The notes: a model not told the origin generated them from the letters alone. A stretch of DNA of 64,000 nt from Turbatrix aceti (GCA_963969345.1 OZ017766.1:12671895-12735894), one strand, 5' to 3'. Counted from the stretch's first letter, positions 1-13,264 are shown. Made by a program: numbers and translations.

Positions 1-1122
1 CGCGTGCCATCCATGCTGCTTGTCACGGGAGCAGACGGTATCGACGACGTACGTCAGAAGACTCTTGCTGACATCCATGGCCCAGTCATCTTTGTCGGAT
101 TGTGCAAGATTTGAGGGCAGGGTGAGGAGTCTCTGAACCTCCTGTCTTTCCTCCTTCGTCATCGACGACACCGAGGACAGAGTCCGGGCTCCGGCGAGTC
201 TGTTTTCCGAAACTTCCTTGTTGAAATTCGACGAAAGTTCGTTCAGCTTTGAAGCGAAGTTTTCCAGAGTTTTGCTGCAAAAAAATAACAAATGGTAATT
301 TTCATGAAAAATAAAGGATAACTTACCGTTCATTCGGCAGATTGGCTTCTTCGCGCTCGATGGCCTGCTCGAGTTCTCGTTCGCGTAGACTCTTCATAGC
401 AAATTGATTTGGGACTCGCTGAAAAAGATAAAAAAATATTTTGGTAAATAAAATTATAAAAAAATACAAAAAATGGGAAACAAAAGTTCGAAACGATTTT
501 TTGAAAAAAAATATTTTAAAAATTCGAAAAAAATGGTTTTTGGAATAAAAATAAATTTAAGATAAAAGTCGGACAAAAAGTGATTTATGAAATCTCAAAA
601 AATAGTAAAATTGCGTTTTTACTAAACTTTTTAGTGTTGGCACAAAAATATAAACCTTCGTGTCAAGAGAAAAAATTTAAATGTACTTTAATTTTTTTTT
701 ATGCAAAATCAAATACAAATTATTAAAAAAAATTCTTGATTTTTCTCATAAAAAATAAAGAATTTTTCTTCATTTCAAAAAAAAACCCTCCCTCACCCCA
801 ACTCACATAAAAACTCTTTCCCCCTTGATTAATAATCACTCCACGTCTGACGTTTACCGGCCTGGCAATTCTCGGGTATCGGAAGGGACCCCCGGAAGAA
901 GTCGGACCCGTCCATTCGCCGTGGCCGCCGTGAATGGCCATGCCTCCTCCATCGACGCTCGTATAGTAGCCAGGAGACTGCACAGGACGAATGACCAAGC
1001 TGTGCTGCGTGATCGCCCGCATCGGAGTTCCATACGTGCTGTTTCGGGCGTGCATTGGGGGACCTTCGATTGTCACCGGAGTGGGCACCTGTTGATGATA
1101 TCCACCGGGGTGAGACATTTTC
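1..1122 (-). CDS. nurf-1: NURF-1/BPTF C-terminal half, 5' end (partial, runs off the left edge)
   Basis: Three exons are visible on the minus strand: 1122-807, 418-327 and 274-1 (open at the edge). The first exon follows a TTTTGCAG acceptor and reads gaaaATG, so the start codon (1118-1116) lies four bases into the exon, as for a trans-spliced first exon. The start exon codes a Pro/Gly/His-rich stretch beginning MSHPGGYHQQ. The next exons code a charged helical segment (RVPNQFAMKSLRERELEQAI) and a Ser/Lys/Glu-rich segment. All joins keep frame (phase 0, then phase 2 completed by the C at 274). No PHD or bromodomain is inside the window; in the BPTF family they would lie further left. Assignment rests on position and order behind the N-terminal half at 4020-12391, plus the general character of the linker region, not on a diagnostic domain. 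In C. elegans nurf-1 makes separate N-terminal and C-terminal isoforms, so this may be an isoform start or a separate gene. Confidence 0.6.
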
Positions 1123-1135
1123 CTGCAAAAACAAG
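1112..1135 (-). promoter_or_regulatory. Splice acceptor directly before ATG (probable trans-splice site)
   Basis: On the minus strand a pyrimidine-rich TTTTTGCAG ends at 1123, four bases before the ATG at 1118-1116. This marks either an SL trans-splice site defining a separate mRNA for the C-terminal NURF-1 half, or an ordinary acceptor. I found no phase-2 GT donor in the terminal part of the exon ending at 4020 that would join it in frame. Confidence 0.45.
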
Positions 1136-1373
1136 CGTTCGAAAAATATTCACACAGATTTCAATAAAAATCAAAATAAAATAAAAAACTTTTGTGAGCT
1201 TATATTTTTCAAGACAAAAATCAAAAACAGTTCTAAAATTGTTAATTATGAAAACAAACAAATGTATGAATAAACTTATTTATTTTTTTATAATTTTTAA
1301 AATTTTTATATAAATTACTATTTTTTTATAAAAATTAATTTTTAAAAAAAGATTATTTTTTTATTAAAAAAAA

Positions 1374-2552
1374 TTTTTTGAAGGTTTAGTGACACTACTC
1401 CTATTTTGACAACTCCTATTATGACAACTCCTATTTTGACAACTCCTATTTTGACAACTTTTCACAGTCTTTCCTATTTTGTCAACCAATTCCTATTTTA
1501 ACAACTTTTTAAAAAAAGGGTGCATTAGGGGTTGTTGCGTGCGCTGAAGACAACTGTGTTGTTGCCTGAGGGCATGGATGACTTTATCACGAGATATTAT
1601 CATTTTTAGTGATATTTTTTTTGTAAAAAAACATTTTGTGTTTTATTTTTTGGAACAATTTTTTTGAACACAGTTAGTACTATTTGATTTTAGTTATGAA
1701 TCAATTATTATTTAATTAGTCTGCTTTTGAGAGTCTTGCCTGTGCAAGTAAAAGAAATTGTTGAAAAGATTTTATTATGCCATTTTCAGTATTGTTTTCA
1801 AAAAAACAACAGCGATATTATAAATTAACAATCTGATAAACACAAAATAACGGCTTAAGGGCTGTTACATTATCAATGAAAAATGTTCAAATATTTAAAA
1901 CGAAAAAATGGGTTTCCAGTGTACGTTGTGCTCGGGGAAGAAAGAATGCTAACTCCAGATGATTCACCCACTTTGCAATTTTTGGTTCGTCCAAAAATTC
2001 GGTAAGCCTTAATGCCTGACACCGTCGTAGTACCGCTTGCCGAAAATGGAAGACGCATGCTTTGACAATGTCGGCAAAAATGATCTTCAGAGCCCCCATT
2101 TTTTTTTTTTTTGATTTGAAATTTGATGTTAGTACAAGTACTGAAATTTTTACTTCTTTACAGCACTTAAAAATCTGTAGATTTTTTCTTCTGAACCCTG
2201 CTTGATTTTTGGTCAAAATTCGTCTTATAATTTAAAAAAAACAAATCCAAATGTTTCGAATGTTATCACAAACTGCATTATATTTTTTTTCTGTTTTTTT
2301 ACAAAAAAAAATATCACTAAAAATGATAATATCTCGTGATAAAGTCATCCATGCCCTCAGGCAACAACACAGTTGTCTTCAGCGCACGCAACAACCCCTA
2401 ATGCACCCTTTTTTTAAAAAGTTGTTAAAATAGGAATTGGTTGACAAAATAGGAAAGACTGTGAAAAGTTGTCAAAATAGGAGTTGTCAAAATAGGAGTT
2501 GTCATAATAGGAGTTGTCAAAATAGGAGTAGTGTCACTAAACCTTTTTTGAA
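1374..2552. mobile_element. Mutator-like MITE with long terminal inverted repeats and 9-bp TSD
   Basis: The element proper is 1383-2543 (1,161 bp). It starts GGTTTAGTGACACTACTCC and ends with the reverse complement. A perfect 9-bp duplication TTTTTTGAA flanks it (1374-1382 and 2544-2552). The inverted repeats extend about 230 bp inward and contain four subterminal direct copies of a CTCCTATTTTGACAA-like unit, one carrying an A/T variant at the same place in both arms. There is no transposase ORF. A 9-bp duplication with long TIRs is typical of MULE-derived elements; family assignment is inference. Confidence 0.85.
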
Positions 2553-4019
2553 CACATTTCTAATTTTTTTCTTGAAAAACATTCACTCAAAAAAAGTTAC
2601 TTTAAAAAAATAATACTAAATAAAAAGAATCGATTTGTAGCAAGCATCTGGCCGAAATCGTCACTCAACGTTCGATTACAGTGGCGAGCTGCTTTATTTT
2701 GTTCTAACCAGTGCTTATCCCTCAGCTAACATCGTGGATAATCGACGTTACTGATCTACTGACTGGTAAATGTGGCACCTGTGTGAAAGAAACGAACCTT
2801 GTACGGATGAAGTACCGCGAAATTCACGGGTTCTTTACTTTGAACTTTCGTATGAGAGCCACAGGGTTTGGAAACTGGATGTTGTTTGAGCACAGAAAAT
2901 GTAACACTAAAAATGAAGGTAAAATTAGAATTGCAATTTTTTAACAGTTGTTTGTTTACAGTAACAAATTATAAAAGCATTAAAAAAAAGAAAAAATTCT
3001 AATTATCATAAAAAAATTTTTTTACGAGATTTTATAAAAAAAAGTAAAGAAAAAAACCATTCAAAGTTAGAAAAAATGTCAAACTACTCTGTAATTCTAC
3101 GGTAAAAAACATTATTTTGCTTGAATTAATATTAATAAAAAAAATTATAAATGTGTAAAAAATTGAACAATAATAATTCCAACGATTTTTTCAAAGAAAA
3201 ATCAATTCAACCATCCACCAAACAATCAATTCAAATAAACTTTCATCGGGTGTTCAACCCTTTCTTTTTCTTCCTCCGTCTCCATTTCAATCCAGTTTCC
3301 AGCATTTTTATAATCGCAATTATCAATTTTTTACCCAGCAGTAAAAAGAGATTTCACTTCGCATCGCACTTTCAAAGCACACAAACTTTAACCGCGCAAC
3401 AAATTGAACAAATTGGCAGAAAAGGAAAAAGAAAAGAAGAAAAAGTAGTGGACGTCTCTCGGAAATGAACGACGGCACCAAAACGACCTGCAACCTGCGT
3501 GTCAGCCTGCGTTTTGCCCGACACTCGAATCTTCCTTCTCAACGCCAGACCAGTCTGAAAAAAATGGATCGTAACAAAAACAAAAAAATAATTTAGCACC
3601 AGGGATGAGTGAACAATATTTTGTTGTGTTCGGAAACGACCTTGAACAGCAAAAATAAAAACAAAAATTCGTAAAAAAATGATAAAAAGAATAAACAAAA
3701 AAAACAAGATGTTTTTTATTCGTTAAAAAATAGATTTTTTAAAGAAAAAGAATACTAAAAAAGTACCAAAAATTTTTAAATTTGTAGAAAATAAATTCAA
3801 ATTTACAAAAAAAATTTTTAGATACAAAAAAAAGTTATGAAAATTTCGATTTTAAATAAAATGATTTTTTTTTACTTTGTAAAAAAATTAATTTCAAAAT
3901 TTTAAAATGCTAAAAAATTTGTGTTTATCTTTGTGACACCAGAAAACTCCAAATTACCCCGCCCAACCCTAAAAAAATCCATCGTAACCCTAAAAAATAC
4001 TCACAAAATCAAAATTCAG
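2553..4019. other. Intervening region between the two NURF-1 halves; no convincing gene
   Basis: Mostly AT-rich. Two less AT-rich patches stand out: 2640-2900 and 3240-3560. The second contains a minus-strand TTTTTTTTCAG acceptor ending at about 3554, followed by an open stretch reading TGLALRRKIRVSGKTQADTQ, which could be an alternative exon. There is also a strong GTGAGT donor (minus) just below the stop at 4020. These patches could hold the 3' UTR of the N-terminal unit and the promoter of the C-terminal unit. Confidence 0.35.
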
Positions 4020-7000
4020 TTAGTGTTGTCCTTCGTTATTTTCGCTTGCTTCTTCAGCCCCAGATCCATTCTGTGGTTGGTTCTGCGGCTGCTTTTCCGT
4101 CGCCGCTGGCACCACCGATACTGCTTGGGGCTGAACCCCGCTTCTCGGTGCGTTTCCATTCGACATCGGCTCTCCAGCGATCATGACAACCGGACGTGAA
4201 TTGCCTGACGCCGACGAAGGCGTACTCGTCGTGTAGTAATACTGCTGCTGCGGCGGTTGTTGTTGAACCTGCTGAACGGGGTGCTGTCTCGTGACTACAA
4301 TTCTCTGCATGTAGCCTCCCGGGGACGGATTCGGTCGAACATAGGTAACTCCCGGCTGACGAATCATGCCTACGGTGAACGATCGACGCACGGGTGTGCC
4401 AGATACTCCGTTTTGGGACGGTCTCGGAGTGTAAAGTTGGTTGGGGTTTGCGACAATGTACCGGACGGGTGCGCCAGCGTAGTTTTCACCAGGATCTCGG
4501 ATCACCTTGTACATGGGCTGAAAAAAAACGTAGCTTGAAAATAAATTTTTTTATAAATTTTAGATTCAAAAATTTTCGAAAGGACAAAAAGGAAAAAAAT
4601 AAGGTTAATACATGGCAAAATCGTGATTTTCAAATTTTGAAAACAATGCATTGAAATTTTTCAAAAAAATATCAAAAACACAATTTTTAAATTCTAGAGA
4701 AACCTTTTTCAAAAATTATGACAAAATATTCTGAATAAAAAAAATCCAAAACAAAGAAAACATAAAACATCACAAAATTTTGATTAAAATTTAAAAAAAT
4801 TGACAAAAAAATATTTTTACAGAATTTTCAAACGAATAAATACTCAAAAAAAAACGGCCAAAATTGTTTTTTAAAATCGCACGAAGATGTTTTCTAAAAT
4901 TTCTTGATCGTAATTTTCCACAAAAAAAATAATTTGTTTTAGGTTTAAAAAAAAAACTCACCATCTGTCGTCCCATGTGCCGAATAGGAACAGCCCTGAT
5001 GACTCCGTTATACATCATGGGAGCAGCCGGGGTAACGCCCGCAGAAGTACTTGGTCCTCCCGGAATTTTGAGCGTCGGAATTTCACTCACGCGCAGGAAC
5101 CTCTTTGCCGGTGGTGGCTGATTTGAATTTGACGGCGAAGGATCCGTCGAATCCCTCGGCCTTTTTCTCATCTCAGCCAGCGTCGCCCCGCCTCTCGGTG
5201 TTTGATACCGTCGATGCGGGGTCGCCTCGGCAGCCTTCAGAGTTTTCGTCGATTCCGTCGCATTCACTGCCTTGCTGGCAGGCGAGGTGCTGCTAGACGT
5301 GTCCTTTTCGAGTCTTTCGTTGTACATTTTCCAGTACGTGATGAGTTCGTGAATCTTGAGATCTACGCCGTTCATCCATCGTTGGATAACCTTCCGACGA
5401 ACGTTCTGCTGCATGTAGAGTGCGATATCGGCCTTTTTCGTAGCTTTTCTCCTTGTGCTCTCTGAAAAAGAAACAAAAATTATCAAAATTCAACGAAATT
5501 TAAAAAAATTAAGCCAAAAAAGTAGAAGAACGTAATTTTTACTTTTTACCGTAATAAATTATAATTTTTGCAAAAAAAAATAACAACAGCTTTTTTTAAA
5601 ATTTTCAGAAAAAAAATATATGAAAAAAACGCAAACGCATATGAAATGAAAATTTTTTCGTAAAACGCAAATTCAATTTTTTTATCGTGTTTTAAAAAAA
5701 AAATTTCAGAATTACTAAAAAAAATGTTTTTAGAATTCTAAGAAAACAAAAAATTCTATCGCATAAAAAACAAAATTGTTTCAAAAAATCGTAATTTCAA
5801 TTTTTTTATCGTATTTTCGGAAAAAATCGTACTATCTTCAAATTTACAGAGTAATTATCGTAAATTGAAAAAAAATAAGAATTACACAAAAAAAAATTGA
5901 ACAACCATAAAATAATTAAAAAAAACCCGAAAAAAAATACAAAACTCACTTCTTATCGACCTCGGCTTGGCAACCACACTCTTCGTCGCGTCGTTATCTT
6001 CCCCCTCAACGTCCGGATTGATGACAACATCGTCGAGAGCATCCTGAGGCAATCCATCGCCTTCGAGTGCCACAAGCTCGATTTGAACCTTGTACCTTTC
6101 AAAGTAGCCATCCGGTGGAAACTCCTTGTGTTCGATGACTTCCCGGATTTCTTCGTATTCAGGATGACGGAAGACAGCCCGGTGTTCGTCGATTTCCTCG
6201 GCGACAAATTCGTTCCATCGAATACAAATAAATAGCATTCGGAATTGCAGAGCAACGGCGTGGAGAGATCGAGCAGTTCGTGTCTGGAATCTCCAGCAGT
6301 TGTCAAAGATCGGTCGTGACGACGGGTAATTCCAGACGATAAAGTTGGACTTTGCGTTGTGGTTGAAGCCTGGTACTGGGAATTTGATGTTTCGGCAGAG
6401 CTTTCGGAGTGCCCTAAATTTTATTAATTTTTATTTTACGATAAAATAAACCGAAAACCGTATTTCAGTTATAATTTTATGCAAATTGAGTGGAATAAAA
6501 TCAAATAATTTTGTTTTCCAAAAAATACCAAAAAAAAATTTCGATAATCACAAAAGCCGGCTTAAAAAATCCTGAATACAAAAAAAATTCAAAAACCGTA
6601 ATTTCAATGTTTACCTACCGCATCCCATACTAAAATTTGATTTAAAAATTTAATAAAATCTCAGTGATTTTCAATTTTTTTCCTTGCAATTTTTTTTCAA
6701 TTTTTTTGTATTTAATTTTTTTTTAATTATAAAAAAAATACTGAAATTAAAATAAAAAAAATTTCTGCTAAATTACAGAAAGAAACTATCCAAAACCATA
6801 ACTTTCCAAGTCCTCAAAAAAACAAACCATTTAGGCAGCACAAAAATGCTCGAGATCTTTGCTTTCGGGTGCATGAAGTCAAAAACCCGATTCATAGGGA
6901 GCGGGACATCGACACCGGGAACACTGTTCTTCGACGCTTCCTTCAGCTCTTCAGCCCTTCTCCTGGCCTGTGGATCGTAAGCCTTGACTGGTCCAGCAGT

Positions 7001-10000
7001 CGCCATCTCGTCGTCGTCCTCAGCCTTCGTTCCATTCTTCCACGGACAGGATTGTGCGTAGCAAGCGCATTTGAGTCCTCCAACAAAGCTCCTGCCTTCG
7101 GGAAATTCGTTGCACGTCGGCGAAATGCAGAGTAGCCCTTTTTTCGTTCTGAGAGCCTCAAATTCCTGTCTTTCTCTCCATTTTCCAAGTTTGTGGGCGA
7201 TTTTGTCGAGTTTGGACGCTTTTTTGTCGCTTGTTGACTTCAGATTTTCTTCTGGGGTGCTGAAATCGATTCCGAGTGCTGGTTTGTCCATGGGCGGTTC
7301 CCAATCGCTGGTGTACGTCGACGACAGCCAAATCCAGCCTCCGAGGGCTCCACGACCGTTAATTCTGTAGCCTTCGTGCCTGACCCTGCACATGGTCTTC
7401 GCAATCGACCGTCCTTTCGCGTGATTCACCCAAACAATACCATTCGTCGAATCTGTGGGGTCAGCGATCAGCAAATCCCGTTCATCCTTCTTCCGCTTCG
7501 TTTCGGCAGCCGCTCTTTGATCCCGATCGGTGGATGTCACCCGGACCAGGTGCATGTGCCCCAGAGAGTTCCAGAACGTATGCACGAATACCGGCATTCG
7601 GAGGACAGCTTCGATCTCGAGGAGCCTGATTCGGAGGTCTTCGTACGACGATGAGTTGATGAGACGCTTAAAAAAGGCCTCTTTCGCCTCGCCGCGCCAG
7701 TTTCGGTGGAAGAGTTCGTCCGGGAGGCGATCGACAAAGCGTTTGATCGTGAATTGCACCATGTAGCCAGCGACAGAGACGTTGTTCATTATTGAGCGTT
7801 GTTTTGTCGATGACCACTGAAAAACATGAAAATTGAACATTTTTTTGTAAATAACAAAAATTAATTTTTTCTCAAGCAGGAAAAAATTGATCTAAATATT
7901 TTTTATAGAAACATTTTATAGAAAAATTGCAGTTTGCAGGGAAAATGGGTCTAAAACTCCATCAAAATGTTTGCATAAAAAAATAGTAAGCCAACTTTTT
8001 GAATCAAAAAATAAAAACCTATTTTTTCTCATTTTTTACGACAATCTAAACATTTTTTTTTTCAAAAGCTGAAAACATTTTGATGATAAAATGTTCTTAA
8101 ACTTTCAGAAAACATAACTTTCAGAAAAACATAACAAAAATATTTTTTTACAATATTTAAATTTATAAAGTGTCAAAAAATATAAAACTTTGAACAACAA
8201 AAGTTTTATATTTTTGAAAAAAAAATAGTTCTAAAATTTTTTCGTCAATTCGCACAAAAAAATCGTTTTTTCAATATTTTTATGTGAAAAATTTAAATTT
8301 TGAAAAAAAAAATTATAGTTTTGTATAAAAATCGTTTAAAAAAAGTTCAGAAAATGCGGAAAAAAAACAAAAAAATACCGTCATCTTTTACGCAAAAAAA
8401 GATCCATCGCCTTAAAAAATTGTGTAATTTTGTTTTCAAAGAAATACTACAAATAAACATTTTCCCCAAAAGAAGAACGTTAAAAAACCATTAAAATAAC
8501 TTTTCCCCCTTCAGTACCCCCAACTCACCGAAAAAGCCTCATCAAGAGAAAACTTGGTATTGAAGTACTTCTTCCTTTCCCTCTCCTTTGCTCTCTGCGT
8601 CGGGTTTTTCGCTCTCTCATCCGATTCGTAGTGATTGACGTAGTTATTGTGCGTTGAATCGGACAATCCAAGTCGAAACGCACAATTGAATATCGAAACA
8701 AGGTCCGAGGGAACTGGAAAAACCGTAGATTCCTCAGGCAAACCCATAGAATCCAGGTACGATATTCTCTGGTCTTCGAGGAGTTCTTCCGATGCGTTGT
8801 TCGTCCAGTACGGGTCCATGAGGCAGTACCGCATCGATCCGTCGTCTTCCATCTTCACCGGTCTAAAACCCAGCAAATCAGCAGCCCGGTGTTTCAGGAC
8901 GAGATTTCTGTCGTGGGACGTTGCCCAGTCAGCTGTCGGGTCCCCCTTGTAGACGCCTGAATTGACGATGCTGTAGTTGATGTAGGACATGCGAAAAGTG
9001 CTGTCCCGGGAGAGGTAGGAATGAGAATCGCGGCCGTCCATGTTCTTGCGCTTGGTGTAGTCGAGGCACCGGCGCTGGGTGATGTCCCACGTCGTGCGGA
9101 AGGCCGTTTCAATGGCTGAGATCTTGGAAAAGATTGCGTGGCAGAGTCGTCGCTCGTAGTAGTTCGCGTCGAGACTGCTGATGAGGTCGTAGAGGGCTGG
9201 GAGGTGGGAGTAGATCATGACGCAGTTGTCTGTGGGGTTTTGGCTGAAAAAAAGGTCCATTTAACAAAACATTTTTGAACATTTTGATTTACAGGAATTT
9301 TTTTTTGAAATCCAGGAAAAAATGTTGCTTAATTTTTTATTGCAAAAAAAATGATAAATGAAATTTTTTGAGTTTTTCGTCAAAATTCCAGTAAAAAAAT
9401 TTAGCAAAATCAAGAGTGCAAATTTTTTTTGCTAGATTTTAGATAGTTTACTGTAAAGATGAAAATTATGGTATTCAGCATCCATCTACCGTAATAGTTT
9501 TTTTTATTTTTCGAGAAATAAAAAAACATTATTTTTAACAAAAAAATGGAATTAATATTTAAAAATACTAAAATTACGATAATTAGAATATTATTTTATC
9601 CATGAATTTTTTTTATAACACAATTCTTCCAAAAATTTCAAAAAAAATCTATGACCGTTTTATCAACCAAATTTTAAAAGATTATTGTAAAATGAATTTA
9701 AATAATATTCTTCAGCAATATTTTATCCCCCCGGAAATTCAAGAAAAGGGAAAAAAACTCACACAACAATCCTCCTGACAATGAACCAGTAAATGCGGCC
9801 ATGTCGATCGTATCCCAGAGGCATCTTTCGATAAGTGTACTTTCCAGGCGGGTCATTGGGCACACAGGCACCTTCGACGTTGTTGAGCTCACAGATCGGA
9901 CAGTACCACGTGCCGTCGGGGACCTGGTCGAAATCCATGCATTCCGGATGGTAGCAGGCTTCGCAGCCGTCGCAGAGCATGACGTTACCCGGTTTGGCGC

Positions 10001-12391
10001 ATAGACGGCAAATTTGATCGTACTGAAAAATTTTTTTAAACGTTAAAAGAACGCTACAAAAGTGTTTTTGCGGAAAAAAATATTCATGTCAAAAAAAACG
10101 TATTTTAGGTCAAAAAAAATTTTTGTTTAAAATATTTTTATACGCTAAATTAAATTTTTGAAACCAGAAATCTATTTTTAGACTTCAGAAGGCGTTTTTT
10201 TGATAACATAAAATGTTTTGCGACTCAAAATAAAATTTACACGTCGTCAAAAAAACCACATTCTGTTAAAAAAAATTTCTAAGTTTAAAACAAATTTACA
10301 CGCCAAAATGTTAAAAAAAATTACCTCAATTTTCCCAACAGTCTTCATGCTGGTATGAAAAATGGTCGTCTCAAAAAACCTCGAAAGCAGCCATTGAAGG
10401 ACGTAAATTCTGTTCTGAGGACTGACAAATGGGTAATTTGAGTTCAGAATCTCCGTAATAAAACCCGGGGTACGTTTGTCGGATTGAGCGTACTGCCTCA
10501 GAACTTCGCCGTACGTCACCGGTTCGAGGAGTTGATAGAGCAGCTGGAACGACACCGTAGTATCGACGATGGCGTACTGGGTGTGATCCTCGTCGTCGGA
10601 TTTATAGATAATCCTCAGCAGAGCGATATGAATTTCCGCAAGCAGTTTTGACTGTTCCGGCGCACGAACGGCTCCGCAGAAATCCTCAAACATGAAAGGC
10701 GTGAGCTGGATCGTTCGGTAGAAAGTCATGAACGCGTCGTAGACTTTGACCAGGTCCATGAAGCAATCCATCGGGAAGATGATATCCGTCGTGTGGACTG
10801 GAAGCTTCAGGGGAGGAGGCGCCGGATCGGTTGTAGGGCAGTAGAATTCATCGGCGTCCGTCGCGAATGTTGAGGATTCTAAAAATACGGAAAATCATAA
10901 AAATCGTCGATAATAAAATCGTAAAAATTGGAAAAAAAATAAAAATTTACGACAAATGATAAAAATAAACAAAAAGCCCAAAAAAATAAAAAAAAATTTT
11001 TAATTGCCAATAACTGAAAAAGTCATTGAAAAATCATTAAAAAAAATGTCAAAAAATCATCGTCACAAAAATTGGCAAAGGAAATATGAAAAATAGCGAC
11101 AAATCATAAAAATAGACGAAAAGCTATTATACAAAAATCAGAACCCAAAAAATATTTTTAAAACAAACCCAGGCATCGAAAAGTCATAAAAATTGAAAAA
11201 ATCGAGTAAAATCAAAAAAATCAGCAAAAAATAAAAAAATTGTCAAAAAATCAGCAAGTCGCAGAAAAATTCGTAAAGTTTGCAAAAACCATCAAAATCA
11301 ACAAAAAAAATAATCGAAAAAACCCCAAAAAAATCCCCAAATCAAAATCCAACTCACCATCAATATCAAAAGCAGTCCATTCCTCGTCGTCGGGTGCGTC
11401 GTCGTTTTCGGGGACGTATACATCGTCGTCGGCATCAGCCTCACCATCGTCACCGTCCTCGTCGTCGTAGACGTCGTCGCGGTAGTAGTCGTCGTGGGCG
11501 TCTACTGCGTCCTCGTCGTCTTCCCAGGGAGCTTTTCGGCCGCTGAAAGTTTTTAGGTAAACGTAACTTATCATTAACAAAAATTACGAAAAAAAACTGC
11601 ACAAAAAAACCAAAAACTCTAAAGATCCCCTAAAACCACCCAAAAGTCACAAAACCATGAAATCGTAAGTCAAAACGACCAAAAAAACTGCAAAAGGATG
11701 CAGAAACGCCGAAATGGTGACAAAAAGCATGCTTATCATCCAAAAAGATAAACAAACCATAAACGAAACTTTGCAATTCAGGAAAACCCCCCCGAGCGAC
11801 CCATAAAAGTCATAAAAACATAAAACAGTAAAAAAAATTAAATTCGTTGTCTTAAAAAAAAAGAAAAACCTCAAAAAAAGATAACAACAACCCAAATAAG
11901 AACAAAAAACTAACCTACAACCAAAAGAAGCACAAAAAGCCATTCACGAAATCAAAAAATCCATCCAAAATCTTATAAAAATAATGAAATTTGAAAAAAA
12001 AGCCCAAAAAAAAGTAGAAAAACCCTCAAAATTATCCAAAAAAAATCAAGTCATCACAAAAAGTGGGCCTTCCATCAAAAAAGTAGGAAACCTCATCACA
12101 AAACCTTGAAATTCATAAAATCCTTCAAAAAAAAACCCACCTTGAAGTATTACTCCGAGTCGGAGTCTTCTTGGCATGACTTCTGGGCGCTGGCTTAGGC
12201 ACGACCGTTACCCGTCGTCCCTGATTGCGAGTGTTGATACGATATCCACTACTCGTAGGCTTCGGCTCAACTTCACCCGGTACAGGATCGACGACCTCCT
12301 CCTCTTCCTGTGGATGTAGCTGTGGCTGCAGCGCCTTTTTAGGCTTACGATTCCTGGTCGTCGAGCCTGAACCTCGTCGCCGAGGTGCCAT
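4020..12391 (-). CDS. nurf-1: NURF-1/BPTF N-terminal half: nucleosome-remodelling factor large subunit
   Basis: Nine exons on the minus strand: 12391-12141, 11542-11358, 10878-10325, 10022-9763, 9243-8529, 7816-6828, 6413-5950, 5461-4962 and 4517-4020 (TAA). They sum to 4,416 nt (1,471 aa), with consistent phase at every join. Order: basic, AT-hook-like N-terminus (MAPRRRGSGS); highly acidic exon (Asp/Glu-rich with Trp); DDT/WHIM-like helical region (exon 10878-10325); PHD finger (CRLCAKPGNVMLCDGCEACYH, then WYCPIC) in 10022-9763; a conserved middle region; and a Pro/Gln/Thr-rich tail. BPTF/NURF301 is the scaffold of the ISWI-containing NURF complex in the nucleus, and its PHD finger and bromodomain read histone marks. 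The protein ends before any bromodomain, matching the short N-terminal isoforms known from C. elegans. Introns are AT-rich and exons much more GC-rich. Confidence 0.9.
9763..10022 (-). CDS. nurf-1: nurf-1 exon carrying the PHD finger
   Basis: This exon encodes a Cys4-His-Cys3 zinc finger: C-x2-C, C-x2-C, H-x2-C and C-x2-C spacing are all visible (CRLCAKPG, LCDGCEACYHPEC, WYCPICE). It is followed by NDPPGKYTYRKMPLGYDRHG, the stretch that follows the N-terminal PHD finger in BPTF homologues, and then by the aromatic segment RIYWFIVRR. Acceptor TTTTTCAG at 10023; donor GTGAGT at 9762; it joins 9243 in phase 2. Confidence 0.9.
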
Positions 12392-12960
12392 GACTGGAAC
12401 AACGGCATCATCACGTCGTAGGATGAATGAATGAACAGGCAGATAGGCCAGACCCGTTGAAAAAGTACGCAAAAAACCGCGCACGCACTCGTCAAAAGTT
12501 GAAATACCCACGAAAACAGTCAAAAAACAACACAAACATCATCCAACAAACACCGTAAACATAAAGTATCTTACAACGAAAATTGTATAACACTGACTAA
12601 CTAATACGATCATTATCACCATTACGATAGATATTTTTTGTGTCTCCCTAGCTATGTTATTTTGTGCAGGACAATGTGACGTTGAATATTGCCTGTCGTC
12701 GCATGCCCAGTGCTTTCGCGTTACTCTCTCTTTCGACTCCCTTCTCTTTGTGCGGGACAGCCAGCGCACGCGCCCGCACGCACAACTACCCGCCAAAACG
12801 GAGGAAAAATGCGCGCGCGCGCTCGTTGTACAAAGCGTGCGTCCGTCATGCGAAGTGTCGCTTTGCATCAGCTGTATTTTGCTTTCTGCTTTTTTTTTTC
12901 AATCGATATTTCACAACATTGCGACTCATTATTGGGCCTAAAAATTATTTAAACCCAAAA
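12392..12960 (-). promoter_or_regulatory. Upstream region of nurf-1 with a GC-rich patch
   Basis: Between the start codon (12391) and about 12960, base composition changes. 12700-12850 is rich in CG dinucleotides (alternating GCGC and CGCACG runs) while both sides are AT-rich. This is where a promoter or 5' UTR for the minus-strand gene would lie. No TATA box close to the start was identified and the transcription start is unknown. Confidence 0.35.
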
Positions 12961-13264
12961 AAGGGGTAAAAATGATAATACAAACCAGATAGAGTGTCAA
13001 CGATGTGTTCAAAGGCATCTGAGGAGCATTTCGACTGATCAGATCATTTTTGAAGCCTTATAAAATTTTCGTGTTGAGAGGATGACGCGTGCGCGTTCTT
13101 GTGTTTTTCGCTCGCGGATGCGATTTCAAATGCAATCTTCTTTGCGGATTGTCATTTTGAATGATTACTTGATACAACGAAGAAAAAGGAAGCATAAAAG
13201 GTATAATCCGTGAAAAATGGTCCATACCGTTATCGAGTGAATGATGAATGAATGAATGAATGAT

